Origin: Lineus longissimus
Taxonomy: Eukaryota > Nemertea > Pilidiophora > Heteronemertea > Lineidae
Assembly (NCBI RefSeq): GCF_910592395.1
Contig: NC_088314.1
Coordinates: forward strand, 15,537,998 to 15,601,997
DNA length: 64,000 nt
Direction of reading: 5' to 3'
Shown here one piece after another: positions 56,901-64,000 of this stretch. Positions within the stretch are counted from its first letter, which is position 1. The number at the start of each line of letters is the position of its first letter. The notes beneath the pieces are model-generated. The model saw nothing but the letters and a program-made list of their open reading frames with translations. It was not told the DNA's origin and did not search any database. The position numbers were made by a program, and so were the translations under genes.

Positions 56901-59900
56901 ATAGGCGGTTTATTCTGTCCACCTAATAGTCTACGCTCGCCTTTTAGAGCAGCCTAACATAGACCAATACATCGTCCCCGAAAATGATTGGTTGACGAAA
57001 CAATGGCCTGATTGGTTCGCTAGCCTTGTGACGTTTTTACACCGATCGCGAGGGGTTTTCCTGTTTTTCATCATGGTTTAAGCTTAAATGCGTTATGGCT
57101 GGAATTTATGGCGTTTTTCGAGCTCACACAAAGACTCGATGTACAGCTTAGAGACTATATAAATATGGGCTAAGCCTCACCTGACATGACCAGCGCCTCG
57201 ACCTTGTTTTCTGCGGTGGTGTGGGACTTGGATGGCTTCTGTGGTACTGCATGTATAGTTGTGTTGATGCCTTTCGCATCTTGCTTTAGTTCTTCACACG
57301 AAACACACTTGTAGTATTTCTTGCCACGTCTACCTTCAACATATTCCTGGAGATAAGAGAACAGGAGATGCTCTGTACCACGTTCATTTTCACATGTTGA
57401 CACATATTGTTTACAGTGGAACGGTTCACGGGCCCTCCTACTATAGTGTTAGGGATACATTGGCATAAAGGTAAACCCACCCTGACGAGCATGACGCTTC
57501 AAAAAATCAATAGTCGTTTTTCTGCTGATATGGTGTCAACATCTATGAATTTTGAATCATGCGCAGTTGATATGACCTAACAAACCATGCCGCACATCGC
57601 CACTGTAAAGTGTAAATATGTCCAAACATCAAGACGGGATTGCATATTGAAGTCATAACAGTCCATCAACCACACGTGTCTCTAGCATACTTTCATTTCT
57701 TCCATTTCTGCGAAATAACAAACTTTGGACAAGGTGTGAGTGATTTTCTCACGTAATATCCGAATCCAAGTCATCGTCTGGGTATCGTCTGCCATGTTTT
57801 GACCAACTGGTGTCAAAGAGAAGAATCAGATCGGACCGAAAGTCGATGTCATCGATCAATGGGCATCTGAACTAGAGAGTACAAAGTGTTGAGCTATATC
57901 TCCATATTTTCTTCTACCACGGACTATGGACAGTGTAACATATCCTATCCTTTCAGATCGAAAACCCGGATATTATCATAATGTGTAAGATGTATTCAAA
58001 TGATTCAAATGAGCCGAACAGAGGGCATTTTTATGTTTTCGGTTTTAGCCCAATTACGAGGGGGGGGGGGGTCATAAATAACAAGAACACGATTAGACCC
58101 TATTGTATATGGTCGATTTCCCTAAAGAAATCTTATATTCAGCTTTGTGTGCATCAGAAATCATCAAAAATATAAAAACCTCACCTCTACTTGAGCATAT
58201 CCTGCTGCCGATTTTTTCTTACAGCATGACTCAGCATTTCGGAATCTTTTCCGCATCAGACCTCGACATCCTCCAACTTTTTGTCGGAACTTTCTGTAAC
58301 ACAGATCAGCATCTGAAACTATATTCAATGAAAAGATAATTAGACAATGGACATTCCTTTATACTTTTAAAGTATTAATATTAAATTTATGAAAATAAGT
58401 TTTCGCGATTTTATTTTTAGCGACTTTTCCGCCATGTTCATTTTCGCGCATCATGGTTCTTCGCCAAGTTTTGCAAAAAAGCACCGGCAAAATTTAGTGC
58501 TTTACAGTAGTAATAATTTTCTGAAACATCTTTTTTCATGGTCGTCGTGTTATATTTGAGGCTAGCTTATGACCTATACAAGGTCTTCTTCAGGTCTGGT
58601 GAAAAACATAGGATAAAAGGCAAAAGAACATTGACAAAAATACAATGCAAATACGTACACGTAATGCTACTCACAGTAAATGGCTGAGAGCATTATAAAG
58701 AACAGAGGGAAAGATCAAAGTCTAACCTCAATAAAAAGGTAGTGGGGATAACGATATTGAGAAATAGGAATACGCGATGAAAGGCTGTCTGTTTAAGCAT
58801 CAGAAAGGAATCTGACAAGTGGAAGTCATTTTATATCTTTTGGTTGCGTGATGGTGATCACGAGTAGGACTAATTACCTACCTACTCTCGCAAAGCCAAA
58901 GGGTTTAGTTCAGAGTGGGGTAGCAACACTGTCGAAAGTGGATTGTGTGAATACCGGCAAGCTTTGTAAATACTGAGCTGGTTTATTTTTAATTTGGATC
59001 GGACCGGATAATCGCTTAGTGAGGGATGTATCAGTTCCATTTTTATGCAGCGTTATGAAATATTCTACACTGTAAAAAATATTTGATTTTAGGCGCCAGT
59101 CAAAGGAGTTTCTCCATATTGTGACATCGTTTTTGCGCTAATGTTCATCTTAAAAAAGTTTGATTTAAGGAATTGAACCCGAGGCGGAGGACCTTGGTTG
59201 AGTTACCAAGACACTCGAGGGTGGAGCTAAAATACAGTCCAAACCCGAGCCGACAGGCGAGGGTTTGGAAGAAATTTTAGCTCCACCCGAGAGTGTCTTG
59301 GTAACTCAACCAAGGTCCGAAGCCGAGGGTTCAATTTCTATTCTAAAATACCTCAAACTTAAAAAGATAGGCCACGAAAATAACTTGAATATGTGCGAAT
59401 TTGGCAAATTCCATCCATCGCCGGCCCGGCCGGAGCGCCGGTAGCGCCATTGTTTACATTATGTTACGGCAACGTTACAGAAAATGAGACATGTACATTT
59501 TGTACAGCGCGCATAGGAAGTCCGCATTGGCTCGCTCAAGTGATGCTAAAATCCGCGCAAATGGGCTATTTGGAGCGTTTTTCTCGGCAAATATGTGTAG
59601 TGCTCATTAAAAAACTTAGGGTGGTTGATGCTTCCTTGACTGATTTGTGTTTGAAGCAGTGTTTTGAGCGCCTCAAACTTCTGAAGTGAGCCGAAATTCC
59701 ATTGACGTGACGTGTGCATGGTTTCCACATTTTAGTGCAACCCGAGGGAACTTTGGTAGAGCATCTTGGTTGCGTGTCCAAAACACTCCGCTCTCAGAAC
59801 GAGGCTTATGCATTTTCCATTTAAAAGTTGACTTTACGGTACCAAGGTATTTTAGAATTGAAAACTAAACCTTAAGGTTGGGGTTCACAGACAGCCAGGA

Positions 59901-62900
59901 TTTTTGACAAGCGGCGATCCTCTGTACTAATGCTTAATTCACACCATTTACATGCAGATTTAATTCCCTAATTCGTCGCGGAGATATTTTATTTCATTGC
60001 AGTTTTCGGCTTTCATGGTCAGTCAGTCAGGTTTAGACACATTGACCTCGTTACAATTGACCACAAGTGATCCAAGTGGATGGATTATTTGAAAACTTAT
60101 TTTTGTACAATATAGCCATATATGCATTCTAGATCTCACCGATCGCTTATTTTTATATTTGGACGGAAATAGGGAGGATTCAGAAAATTGTCAACCGAGG
60201 CCTTTCAGGGCATTAATTTGTTTATACCAATCAAATTAAATGTATTTTAGAAAAAAACGGATCGTTAGCACATTCACGCACTATGCCTCGATGTGCGAGT
60301 TCAAATTTGAAACAGATATGACGCATCGTATAGTCTGCTGGATTGTTGAAGTCTCAAATTATGACTTCTATTTAAAACTTAATTAACTCTATTTTAATCG
60401 GTCAAAATTGATATTTTTCAGCTTATATTCGAATATTCATAAGATGTCTTTTGTAGCCATGATAATTTAAACATTGAAATGAAAGACTATTGGCAGTCTT
60501 CCATAGGAATAAATCGAAGATCTTAACGCTATATTCTGTCGGTAGCTCCCGTTGCTAAGAGATATCAAGATATCACCTAATTGATTTTTTTTTTCTTTAG
60601 AGTAGCTGTTAAGTTTGCATGAAATCCGGCATTTTCAAATTTAGGTGTCACTAGCCAGTGCACCTGACCCCTAGGACGTGTCCTCAAACTTGTTCCTCGC
60701 GCGTGATGCATGACATATCCCGGATTTCTGATGAGACCAAACTGTTGAGAACCCATTAGCATTTCGAAAAGGATAGGTCCATTCATTACCAAGAAAACGG
60801 CCCGCGTCAAGAGAACTACATGGTGTTAAAAATACTTTTACTTTATAAAACCTCAATAAAGGCTATTTTAAACAATTATATGGGATCCTTCGGATATGGA
60901 ACATAGAGGCTTTGAGAATTTCGTTAGAAAAATACCTGCATGAAACGGTCCAATAGTTATTACGTAATAAGCCATCCAATTTGCATGTCATTTTATTCAA
61001 CCAGGGCAGGATTGTTAGTAAACAACAAATGGACAGTGGCATGCAATATAAAGGGTAGATATTGCATAAGTCACCTATTAATGCATGACTCCACCCAAAA
61101 GTCTTGCAACACGGCAAAGGACATAATCTCTTTGGCATTCACACTGACAAGATGCCATATTCTGCTTAACAACGAATTTTTGTAGTGATTTCATTTTTTT
61201 CAAATAACCGGAGTCTTTTTTAAACACAGCATTTTCTAAAGAATATGGGCTACATGATCGCATTTCAAGACAAATGGCGGAATTATGTCAACAAATTCAG
61301 TACTAATGGAACAATCCTCGATCGGAGATAGGGCAATAGTGGCTGCACAGAGGAAAACAAGGGGATTCTAAACTGTGAGTTGAAAATCTGTTGTTTCAGA
61401 AATTGCCAATTTTTTTCAGGGATCCCATTGCGTAACAGCCACTTATGACAGCAATACACATTATATCCCAAAGAAATTCGCATAGCCTCTACTTTCCATG
61501 TCTGAAATTGTTTTCTTCATACAATAATTGGTAAAAGAGTTATTAAGATTCTAAAAAGTAAAAGTATTTTTAACACCCTGTAGTATATTCATGCTCCAGA
61601 AACCCAGAATGACAAAGACAAACGTCTTATAAGATGGGATGTAAACCAGGAAATCAGATAAGAGGCAGAAAAGAACTTCCTCAATTCCTCGTACGATGAA
61701 GTACATGATTTACGATTGTCGGGTAAATGCATTAAGACAGGTCTTGGTGGCAAGATGTGACAGACCATCGTATTTTGCTGTTTGTAGGGGTTGCGAAACT
61801 TGCCTATTGTTCACGGTCAGTCAGAGCTAACATCCAACCGCGGAGCGAATGACGCCAGTTATTCCATAAGTAATCTCCTCATGATTAACATGCCGACATT
61901 ACAATATCATACTGACATAATTCATTATTGTAACCAAGTGCACTATCGATTTGTTTCAAGTCTGTAATGTATTGTAATCGGATATTGCCGTGGACAGTGC
62001 TTCTCAGGCGTAAACCCCATCACAAACCTATCGTGCCAGTATTGTCGGCTTCCGCTGAGTTATCGGAACATGCAATTTGTAGTTACAGTCAACTGTGCAT
62101 GACCGATCTTACCCAGTTTCTGGTGTCTATCTTCGTAGGTTCCCGTCATTTTGTGTAAAATGATCGTAGATGTGTAATACAAGCTGCGCAGAATGACAGA
62201 CCTGTCACCGTGTAGGACAACCGGGATGCGAACATTCATTATGCCAAGAAGAAACTATTCGCATTTTGGGTAATTTTTGGAAATATCACCCAACCTCGGA
62301 GGCCTAGAACTTAATTCGGGTGGGTATAAAATGAGCAAAAAAGATGTGTATCTTCTTAATCTCTGCTCTCCGAAAGTGAAACACGCGAGTTTTTAGTGAA
62401 AAAAGGCCCCTGGCAGATTCTAGTTGAAATCTGTCGGATTTCTTTCTTGGCGTTTTCCTCTTTTACCAAACATGTTCATTTTTGACGCAGTCAGCCTCGA
62501 CATTTGGGTACCATTATAAGTGAAAGTTGGATACAATAATAATTGAATAAAATGAAAGTGTTTTGGAATTTCCAGACAATATTCTATTTTCTGCATGATT
62601 TATTAAGAAAAATTGAATATTATATGGTACACTAATGGACACATGATTTGTAGGCGCAGACAAGTCACGAAGAGTGATGACAATGATCAGATGATATCAG
62701 CTCGATTGCACAACAATACAATATCTGGGTCATCATGACAAGCCAGGATAGAGTGATTTAAACTTGTGTTGGCAGCGCTGATAACTAGTAAAATTCTCTA
62801 AAGCGATGTTTCTGTTGAGGTTTCTTGGAATGAATACACCAGCATCAAGATAGTTTTGTATAGGTAAATCAACATTATTGAACCGTAATCAGCCTTGCAC

Positions 62901-63843
62901 CTAAATAGGGTTAAAATTGGTGTTGGTTCATGTAATACCTGGCACTGGCACTTGCACTGGCTCTGACATGTTTTTCTTGCTAGAAAATGCAAATACAGTG
63001 TTTCAGGGACTTAATACATTTTTCAAAAGTAAATCTGATGGTCAGCATTAAGTTGAATCCAGTCAAAGTTTAAAAACAAAATTTAAAAAATACAATATAC
63101 AGCCTCACCGCAGCCAGTGGGCTGCAGACTTCAGCTGGTCAGTTCTAGTCTGTCGCACTTAATAAGTTATAATCTATCATGTCAATTACATGCCCACGTA
63201 AAGGTTACAGTATGCAGTAAGCAGGTCAAGACATAGGCCAGACTACAAACCTACAAGTAGTCTGATTTCCTATGAATTTCAGTGGACTGCAAACCATTTT
63301 GGGATGGATCAGTGCTTGTGCCAGTGCCAGTGCCAGTGCCAGTGCCAGTGTCAGTGTGCCAGTGCCAGGTATTGAACCAACCCTAAAAATTGCATGAATT
63401 GTGAAAGGAATTTATGCAAACCACGCGTTAGCTGACATGACTATATAACTGCGACGTTACACATACGCACCATATTGAAAAGATCAGGATTGTATGAGGC
63501 CACCTTTTCTCTGATTGTTGACAAATGTTGCTGCCTTTAAAAATAAAAATAGAGACAGGAGCCCCCCCCCCCCCCCCCCCCCCGTGATAGGGTTGTCTGA
63601 CGAAATCACGGACGCCAATTAACCATCCTGAGGAAATCGGGCGGTTAATGTTTGCTTCTCCGGTCCTACACACAAACCCGTGAGACAATCGACCTTATTC
63701 GGTAAAGAACAGACGTACATCACCTTTAGGTCAGCATCCGAGATTTTACTGTCAACCTCGGTTCCAGTACCACAAGTCTCATGTTTTGAATGGGTATCCA
63801 AGGCGAGTGCGGAGAATACTGATACTCCCATGGCCAATAGCCA
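35943..63843 (-). CDS. Multi-TSP1 secreted or membrane protein gene
   Basis: Eleven exons on the minus strand fit together by phase: 63843-63724, 57346-57181, 54160-54017, 53296-53126, 52587-52417, 51757-51584, 51071-50892, 50476-50339, 47766-47665, 39312-39218 and 35975-35943. A further possible exon is 36314-36207. Order: hydrophobic N-terminal segment, a cysteine-containing module, six TSP1 repeats (the last split by an intron), a Pro/Val/Glu stalk, a Gly/Ser/Asp-rich segment and an acidic C-terminus with EYMDP. TSP1 repeats bind glycosaminoglycans and proteins at the cell surface or matrix. The 5' end is beyond the window. I found no clear transmembrane exon, so secreted versus membrane is open. 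The TSP1 core is secure; the first two and last two exons are inference. Confidence 0.75.
36207..36314 (-). CDS. Possible additional TSP1-gene exon with CUB-like motif
   Basis: Acceptor GTAAAAATAG (weak) and donor TTCGAT|GTAAGT bound 108 nt, phase 0 at both ends. It reads [20 protein letters not shown] and then [16 protein letters not shown]. The L-Y-T-G...L-G-x-W-C-G-x-x-P run resembles part of a CUB domain, but the remaining strands are absent. It would fit between the exons at 39312 and 35975 without breaking the frame. The weak acceptor keeps confidence low. Confidence 0.3.
37345..38289. mobile_element. MITE family D, copy 2 (perfect 9-bp target duplication)
   Basis: The ends begin CAAGGAGGATACCGCGG on both sides, a 25-bp perfect inverted terminus. 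It is flanked by GAATACAAG at 37336-37344 and 38290-38298. At 945 bp it keeps about 190 bp that copy 1 lacks. The 91- and 100-codon frames shared with copy 1 are element sequence, not host genes. Confidence 0.92.
38299..38350 (-). repeat. tRNA-Ser-like fragment
   Basis: The minus strand reads GTGTGGCCTAATGGTTAGCG then GTCGGACTGCTAATC, a D-arm and anticodon arm with a GCT anticodon as in tRNA-Ser. No T-arm follows, because the MITE interrupts or replaces it. A SINE head or tRNA relic. Confidence 0.5.
39218..39312 (-). CDS. TSP1 gene: Gly/Ser/Asp-rich exon
   Basis: Acceptor CTTAACCCTTCAG, donor GATCAG|GTAAAT, 95 nt, phase 1 in and phase 0 out. Reads [20 protein letters not shown] followed by [11 protein letters not shown]. 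Low-complexity acidic and Gly/Ser content with two cysteines. It fits after the stalk exon by phase; an 8.35 kb intron separates them. The acceptor has an overlapping GT-rich start, so the exact boundary is slightly uncertain. Confidence 0.5.
39662..39760 (-). pseudogene. Duplicate of the intron/donor region of the 47665 exon
   Basis: TTTCAATTGAGATTTTGTGA and TTGCTCTCACCTGACG recur here and at 47571-47670, so the donor side of the stalk exon was duplicated. In the matching frame an in-frame TGA lies within the presumed exon part, so this copy is probably dead. An alternative frame reads a hydrophobic [16 protein letters not shown], but it has no phase partner. Confidence 0.45.
40074..40343 (+). 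mobile_element. Helitron-like element, copy 2
   Basis: The last 75 bases match copy 1 (AGCAGCTTTA..GAAC, CTCCATGTGTCCATGCC, CTCCGTGCGG) and end GTAATTGCTAG followed by T. The terminal hairpin is reduced to CCGT/ACGG. The 5' end is placed at TCTATATGG by analogy and is uncertain. Confidence 0.6.
40949..41056. repeat. Dispersed repeat (copy at 20830-20935)
   Basis: Matches the block at 20830-20935 around ATCCCACAGCTCT and TGGAAGCCG.GATGAAGCCCA. Confidence 0.55.
41592..42296. mobile_element. Foldback element 3 (AAGTCGTCCCCCC arms)
   Basis: The outer ends CTACGGTGGCTG and CAGCCACCGTAG are inverted. Inside, the left arm (41629-41740) and right arm (41950-42260) are tandem arrays of a unit near GACGACTTATTATCTCGGGG of about 19-20 bp, inverted relative to each other. 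The right arm has roughly three times as many units. The loop contains a 60-bp direct repeat (GAGAGAGATGAGACAGTCAC). A solo outer end with CAGCCACCGTAG lies at 42668-42690. Non-coding. Confidence 0.85.
42963..43000 (+). repeat. tRNA-Ser-like fragment
   Basis: GGGCCAAGTGGCTAAGGCAT followed by CCGCCTCGAGAAC resembles the D-arm and anticodon arm (CGA) of tRNA-Ser. The rest of the tRNA is not present. A SINE head or relic. Confidence 0.45.
43241..43295 (+). CDS. Peptide precursor exon 1: signal peptide
   Basis: ATG, 18 codons of hydrophobic sequence ending VFA, then donor GCTG|GTAAGT in phase 1. Small residues at -3 and -1 (Phe-Ala with preceding Val) and the following Asp make cleavage after VFA very likely. 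The first exon of secreted proteins often ends this way. Confidence 0.72.
43241..44246 (+). CDS. Small secreted peptide precursor gene (three exons proposed)
   Basis: Exons 43241-43295, 43917-43957 and, less surely, 44154-44246. Exon 1 encodes a textbook signal peptide of 18 residues ([18 protein letters not shown]). Exon 2 adds an acidic stretch DEGAVDESF followed by GKKSR. The proposed exon 3 (acceptor ACCAAATTCAG, phase 0) adds [20 protein letters not shown] and ten more residues to TGA. The whole precursor would be about 62 residues: signal, acidic pro-part, dibasic processing site, short basic cysteine-containing end. That is the layout of many host-defence and neuropeptide precursors, but I do not recognise a family. 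A 5' UTR exon is likely, since TTTTTTTTTCAG precedes the ATG by about 35 bases. The gene lies within an intron of the TSP1 gene on the other strand. Confidence 0.5.
43917..43957 (+). CDS. Peptide precursor exon 2
   Basis: Acceptor CTTTCATTTTAG in phase 1 and donor TCGAGG|GTGAGT in phase 0; 41 nt. It encodes [14 protein letters not shown]. Phe-Gly-Lys-Lys is a possible amidation and dibasic cleavage signal. The exon is very short but sits between two clean splice sites in the phase required by exon 1. Confidence 0.58.
44154..44246 (+). CDS. Peptide precursor exon 3 (alternative possible)
   Basis: From acceptor ACCAAATTCAG, phase 0, 30 codons to TGA, beginning [10 protein letters not shown] and containing three cysteines. 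The pyrimidine tract is weak. Alternatives: a stronger acceptor at 44488 gives 15 codons in phase 0 ([15 protein letters not shown]) or, in phase 1, a 47-codon frame ending NVEPELDA at 44631. Only transcripts can decide. Confidence 0.3.
   Translation, partial: SRRQLQYRTNTFHCQLSACTFKFQCLILYL
44794..44840 (+). repeat. tRNA-like SINE head
   Basis: GTGGCTTCGTGGTTGGAGCG then CCATGCTCATAATCGC resembles an A box with D-arm and a CAT anticodon arm. The remainder diverges. A likely SINE. Confidence 0.4.
45040..45645 (+). mobile_element. Heavily decayed LINE reverse-transcriptase relic
   Basis: Translating across several frames gives [51 protein letters not shown] (corresponding to the G-V-P-Q-G-S region) and DDTELY (the A-D-D region). 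The order matches a CR1/L2-type reverse transcriptase, but stops and frameshifts are frequent. Old and non-functional. Confidence 0.7.
45704..47092 (+). mobile_element. PIF/Harbinger DNA transposon, inactive
   Basis: It contains a broken Harbinger transposase (45941-46807). Imperfect inverted ends GGACCTGTTTCATAAAG and, reverse-complemented, GGCGCATGTTTCATAAAAC lie at 45704 and 47092. I see no clear 3-bp target duplication. It lies in an intron of the TSP1 gene. Confidence 0.7.
45941..46807 (+). pseudogene. Harbinger (HARBI1-like) transposase pseudogene
   Basis: Blocks in order and in changing frames: [44 protein letters not shown] (first catalytic Asp), VMLVCDWDM (second Asp), [46 protein letters not shown] (catalytic Glu region), [29 protein letters not shown] and an acidic tail. 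Breaks: a frameshift near 46200, TGA at 46285-46287, and frameshifts near 46435 and 46560. The order is exactly that of PIF/Harbinger DDE nucleases. It cannot make a full protein. Confidence 0.88.
47665..47766 (-). CDS. TSP1 repeat 6 end plus stalk exon
   Basis: Acceptor ATTACTTTCAG, donor GCGTCAG|GTGAGA, 102 nt, phase 1 at both ends. Reads [20 protein letters not shown] and then [13 protein letters not shown]. The first 13 residues finish the TSP1 fold (C-x-x-x-x-C at the end of the domain). The rest is a Pro/Val/Glu/Thr stalk, likely flexible. It joins GKDCSG of the previous exon exactly in frame. Confidence 0.85.
49182..49418 (-). CDS. Open first exon in the foldback loop
   Basis: From ATG at 49418, 79 codons run to GTCATGCAG|GTGATA, a good donor in phase 0. 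The peptide starts [20 protein letters not shown] and has an acidic/basic helical first half ([35 protein letters not shown]) and a Thr/Ala-rich end coded by CTG/GCA repeats. A CRE-like TGACGTCA and several TCACGTGA boxes lie within about 80 bases upstream, as in a small promoter. No continuation exon was found. It could be a gene of the element or a captured host first exon. I do not recognise it. Confidence 0.4.
49440..49510 (-). promoter_or_regulatory. Promoter-like segment with CRE and E-boxes
   Basis: TGACGTCA (about 49459-49466) and two TCACGTGA palindromes (about 49479 and 49502) lie upstream of the ATG at 49418, in GC-rich surroundings (CGCGCGCCGACGTC). These are known binding motifs for CREB/ATF and bHLH-zip factors. 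Whether they function here is inference. Confidence 0.35.
50339..50476 (-). CDS. TSP1 repeat 6 exon, first part
   Basis: Acceptor ATCTTCCAG, donor GCAGCG|GTAAGT, 138 nt, phase 1 at both ends. Reads [20 protein letters not shown], then [18 protein letters not shown]. The domain stops before its last two cysteines. They are supplied by the exon at 47766, so this repeat is split by an intron of 2.57 kb that contains a large foldback element. Confidence 0.88.
50892..51071 (-). CDS. TSP1 repeat 5 exon
   Basis: Acceptor TGATATTTTTCAG, donor CACAAAG|GTAATA, 180 nt, phase 1 at both ends. Reads [40 protein letters not shown] and closes [14 protein letters not shown]1 with an altered CS-x-TC region (CNAPPC). 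It contains no ATG, so a start-codon based ORF scan would miss it. Confidence 0.9.
51340..51583 (-). pseudogene. Two decayed tandem copies of TSP1 exon 4
   Basis: Directly after the exon-4 donor on the minus strand, about 51478-51577 again matches the second half of exon 4 (the CGTAGTTGT / TTTGGAGGCAATGG / CAGGGTGCC landmarks). It carries a small deletion that shifts the frame and an in-frame stop. A third, more eroded copy with a poly-G insertion (51340-51477) follows. None has a usable acceptor. They are remnants of tandem exon duplication. Confidence 0.72.
51584..51757 (-). CDS. TSP1 repeat 4 exon
   Basis: Acceptor TCAATTTCAG, donor TCCAA|GTAGGG, 174 nt, phase 1 at both ends. Reads [39 protein letters not shown] and closes with RRKCP. 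The first cysteine of the usual C-S-x-T-C is replaced (T-H-P-T-I-S-C), so one disulfide may be lost or rearranged. Two decayed tandem copies of this exon lie immediately downstream (51340-51583). Confidence 0.88.
52417..52587 (-). CDS. TSP1 repeat 3 exon
   Basis: Acceptor CATCTTTTCAG, donor TCCAA|GTAAGT, 171 nt, phase 1 at both ends. Reads [39 protein letters not shown], closing [10 protein letters not shown] canonical TSP1 domain. It lacks an in-frame start codon near its beginning, so start-codon based gene finding would truncate it. Confidence 0.92.
53126..53296 (-). CDS. TSP1 repeat 2 exon
   Basis: Acceptor TTTTTTTGCAG, donor GTCCAG|GTAACA, 171 nt, phase 1 at both ends. The repeat reads [20 protein letters not shown], then [19 protein letters not shown] and closes RDCGNKICP. 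It is a canonical TSP1 domain with Trp ladder, CS-x-TCGGG, basic RxR strand and six cysteines. Longer open frames in this region run into introns and should not be read as protein. Confidence 0.92.
54017..54160 (-). CDS. TSP1 repeat 1 exon
   Basis: Acceptor CGTTCGTTTCAG, donor CCAG|GTATGA, 144 nt, phase 1 at both ends. The repeat begins [20 protein letters not shown] and closes with CSLRAYC. It has the W-x-x-W-x-x-W ladder and the C-S-x-T-C core of a TSP1 domain. It is shorter than the others because the middle loop ([14 protein letters not shown]) is contracted. Confidence 0.88.
54965..55603. repeat. Repeat family E, copy 2 (truncated)
   Basis: It matches 22634-23294 over its full length with about a dozen small indels. 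The left GGTCTC end is missing and the right end CGAGACC is kept. Confidence 0.8.
55604..57180. other. Intron of the TSP1 gene, nothing recognised
   Basis: No supported exon or repeat match. The 91-codon plus-strand frame at 56289 has no domain features. Confidence 0.35.
57181..57346 (-). CDS. TSP1 gene: N-terminal cysteine-containing exon
   Basis: The acceptor CTCTTATCTCCAG has a strong pyrimidine tract; the donor is GTCAG|GTGAGG. 166 nt, phase 0 in and phase 1 out. It encodes [20 protein letters not shown], then a Lys/Thr-rich stretch ending VEALVMS. The C-x-x-C pair with the Tyr-Lys-Cys start may be a small disulfide or zinc-binding module; I do not recognise it. The phase-1 exit matches the first TSP1 exon. 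Confidence 0.55.
57347..59170. other. Intron of the TSP1 gene, poly-G tract and a Penelope-like tail
   Basis: A G-run at about 58061-58071. On the minus strand near 58570-58600, ACCTGAAGAAGACC and a paired GACCTT..AGGTC resemble the Penelope-like 3' end at 30300. No coding sequence is supported. Confidence 0.3.
59171..59336. mobile_element. Inverted-repeat hairpin element
   Basis: Arms of about 64 bp (AATTGAACCCGAGGC ... TTTTAGCTCC and its complement) with a loop that is itself a hairpin (CCAAACCC/GGGTTTGG). Nearly perfect pairing. Non-coding. Confidence 0.85.
59341..59863. mobile_element. Candidate MITE with TTCTAAAATACCT ends
   Basis: Left TTCTAAAATACCTCAAAC and right, reverse-complemented, TTCTAAAATACCTTGGTA, about 520 bp apart. 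The interior carries a 98-codon plus-strand frame (59393-59689) of unknown nature; its GC-rich beginning and lack of splice context make me doubt it is a gene. Confidence 0.35.
59870..62919. other. Intron of the TSP1 gene, nothing recognised
   Basis: About 3 kb with only short open frames, no splice-consistent exon and no repeat match that I can see. Confidence 0.35.
62920..63383. mobile_element. MITE family C, copy 2 (uninterrupted)
   Basis: Ends GTTGGTTCATGTAATACC and, reverse-complemented, GGTTGGTTCAATACC, followed by GGCACTGGCAC. The right side is expanded into tandem GTGCCA units (63315-63366). The interior matches copy 1 at 29431-30506 on both sides of its insertion. Confidence 0.8.
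63560..63583. repeat. Long poly-C tract
   Basis: A run of over twenty C residues. Similar C or G runs occur near 13922, 14208, 35285, 37067, 40685 and 51400, so poly-C/G expansion is common in this genome (or these are difficult assembly spots). Confidence 0.9.
63724..63843 (-). CDS. TSP1 gene: putative signal-peptide end and first cysteine module
   Basis: Acceptor AATCCATTTTAG and donor CTAAAG|GTGATG bound 120 nt, phase 0 at both ends. The frame reads [20 protein letters not shown], then [21 protein letters not shown] hydrophobic run ending A-L-A-L-D looks like the end of a signal peptide with cleavage near the Ala. The upstream part of the signal would be in an exon beyond 64000, or translation starts at the internal ATG. 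Phase 0 fits the next exon at 57346. The gap of 6.4 kb makes the join tentative. Confidence 0.45.
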
Positions 63844-64000
63844 CTAAAATGGATTTTGGATGGTTGCCATGGGGTGACAAAGGGTATGGCATCAAATAAG
63901 AAGTGATACCTTATAACGGAAATTTGTCCACTTAATCATTAATGCACAGATGATATCATTCAAGCCGCATGTTATCACAAATATAAAAACTAGAGGCAAT

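Noticed and set aside
59393-59689. 98-codon plus-strand frame as a gene
   Set aside because: It starts in a GC-rich stretch inside a probable MITE, without domain or splice support.

Overview
This window is animal nuclear DNA, most likely from a marine invertebrate. Genes are sparse and split into small exons by long introns. I see no bacterial-style operons, and transposable elements of many classes fill the gaps. CARD, NACHT and thrombospondin type 1 (TSP1) domains, together with CR1/jockey-like LINEs, a Penelope-like element, Helitrons, PIF/Harbinger, Tc1/mariner and foldback elements, fit a lophotrochozoan or an invertebrate deuterostome. I cannot name the species.

Layout. (1) 2-282: the last exon and poly(A) signal of an unidentified plus-strand gene. 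(2) 2.9-26.3 kb, minus strand: a CARD-NACHT innate-immune type gene. I assembled it from seven exons whose splice sites and phases all agree: 26298-26120, 21332-21149, 20263-20126, 18633-18526, 15610-15506, 12418-12214 and 4058-2900. Its last intron (about 8.2 kb) holds two LINEs, a foldback element, MITEs and a zinc-finger relic. (3) 26.3-35.9 kb: mostly repeats, with two orphan minus-strand exon candidates (29089-28591 and 31466-31429). (4) 35.9-63.8 kb, minus strand: a secreted or membrane protein gene with six TSP1 repeats, an N-terminal cysteine-containing module and a short acidic, tyrosine-containing C-terminus. Its 5' end lies beyond the window. One intron contains, on the opposite strand, a likely small secreted peptide gene (43.2-44.25 kb) and a dead Harbinger transposon. 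The intron that splits the sixth TSP1 repeat contains a 1.46 kb foldback element.

How the genes may act: the CARD-NACHT protein would be a cytosolic sensor or signalling ATPase that recruits partners through CARD-CARD contacts. The TSP1 protein would be extracellular or on the cell surface. The peptide precursor would enter the secretory pathway. Nothing in the sequence ties them into one pathway.

A recurring theme is palindromic DNA. There are four foldback-like elements whose arms are tandem short repeats (5.9, 21.9-23.5, 41.6 and 48.5 kb), several simpler inverted repeats, and MITE families with recognisable ends, including one family with 9-bp target duplications. The largest foldback carries in its loop a promoter-like segment and a 79-codon open first exon ending at a consensus splice donor. 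All exon joins are inferred by eye from splice consensus, reading frame and protein sense; there is no transcript evidence.
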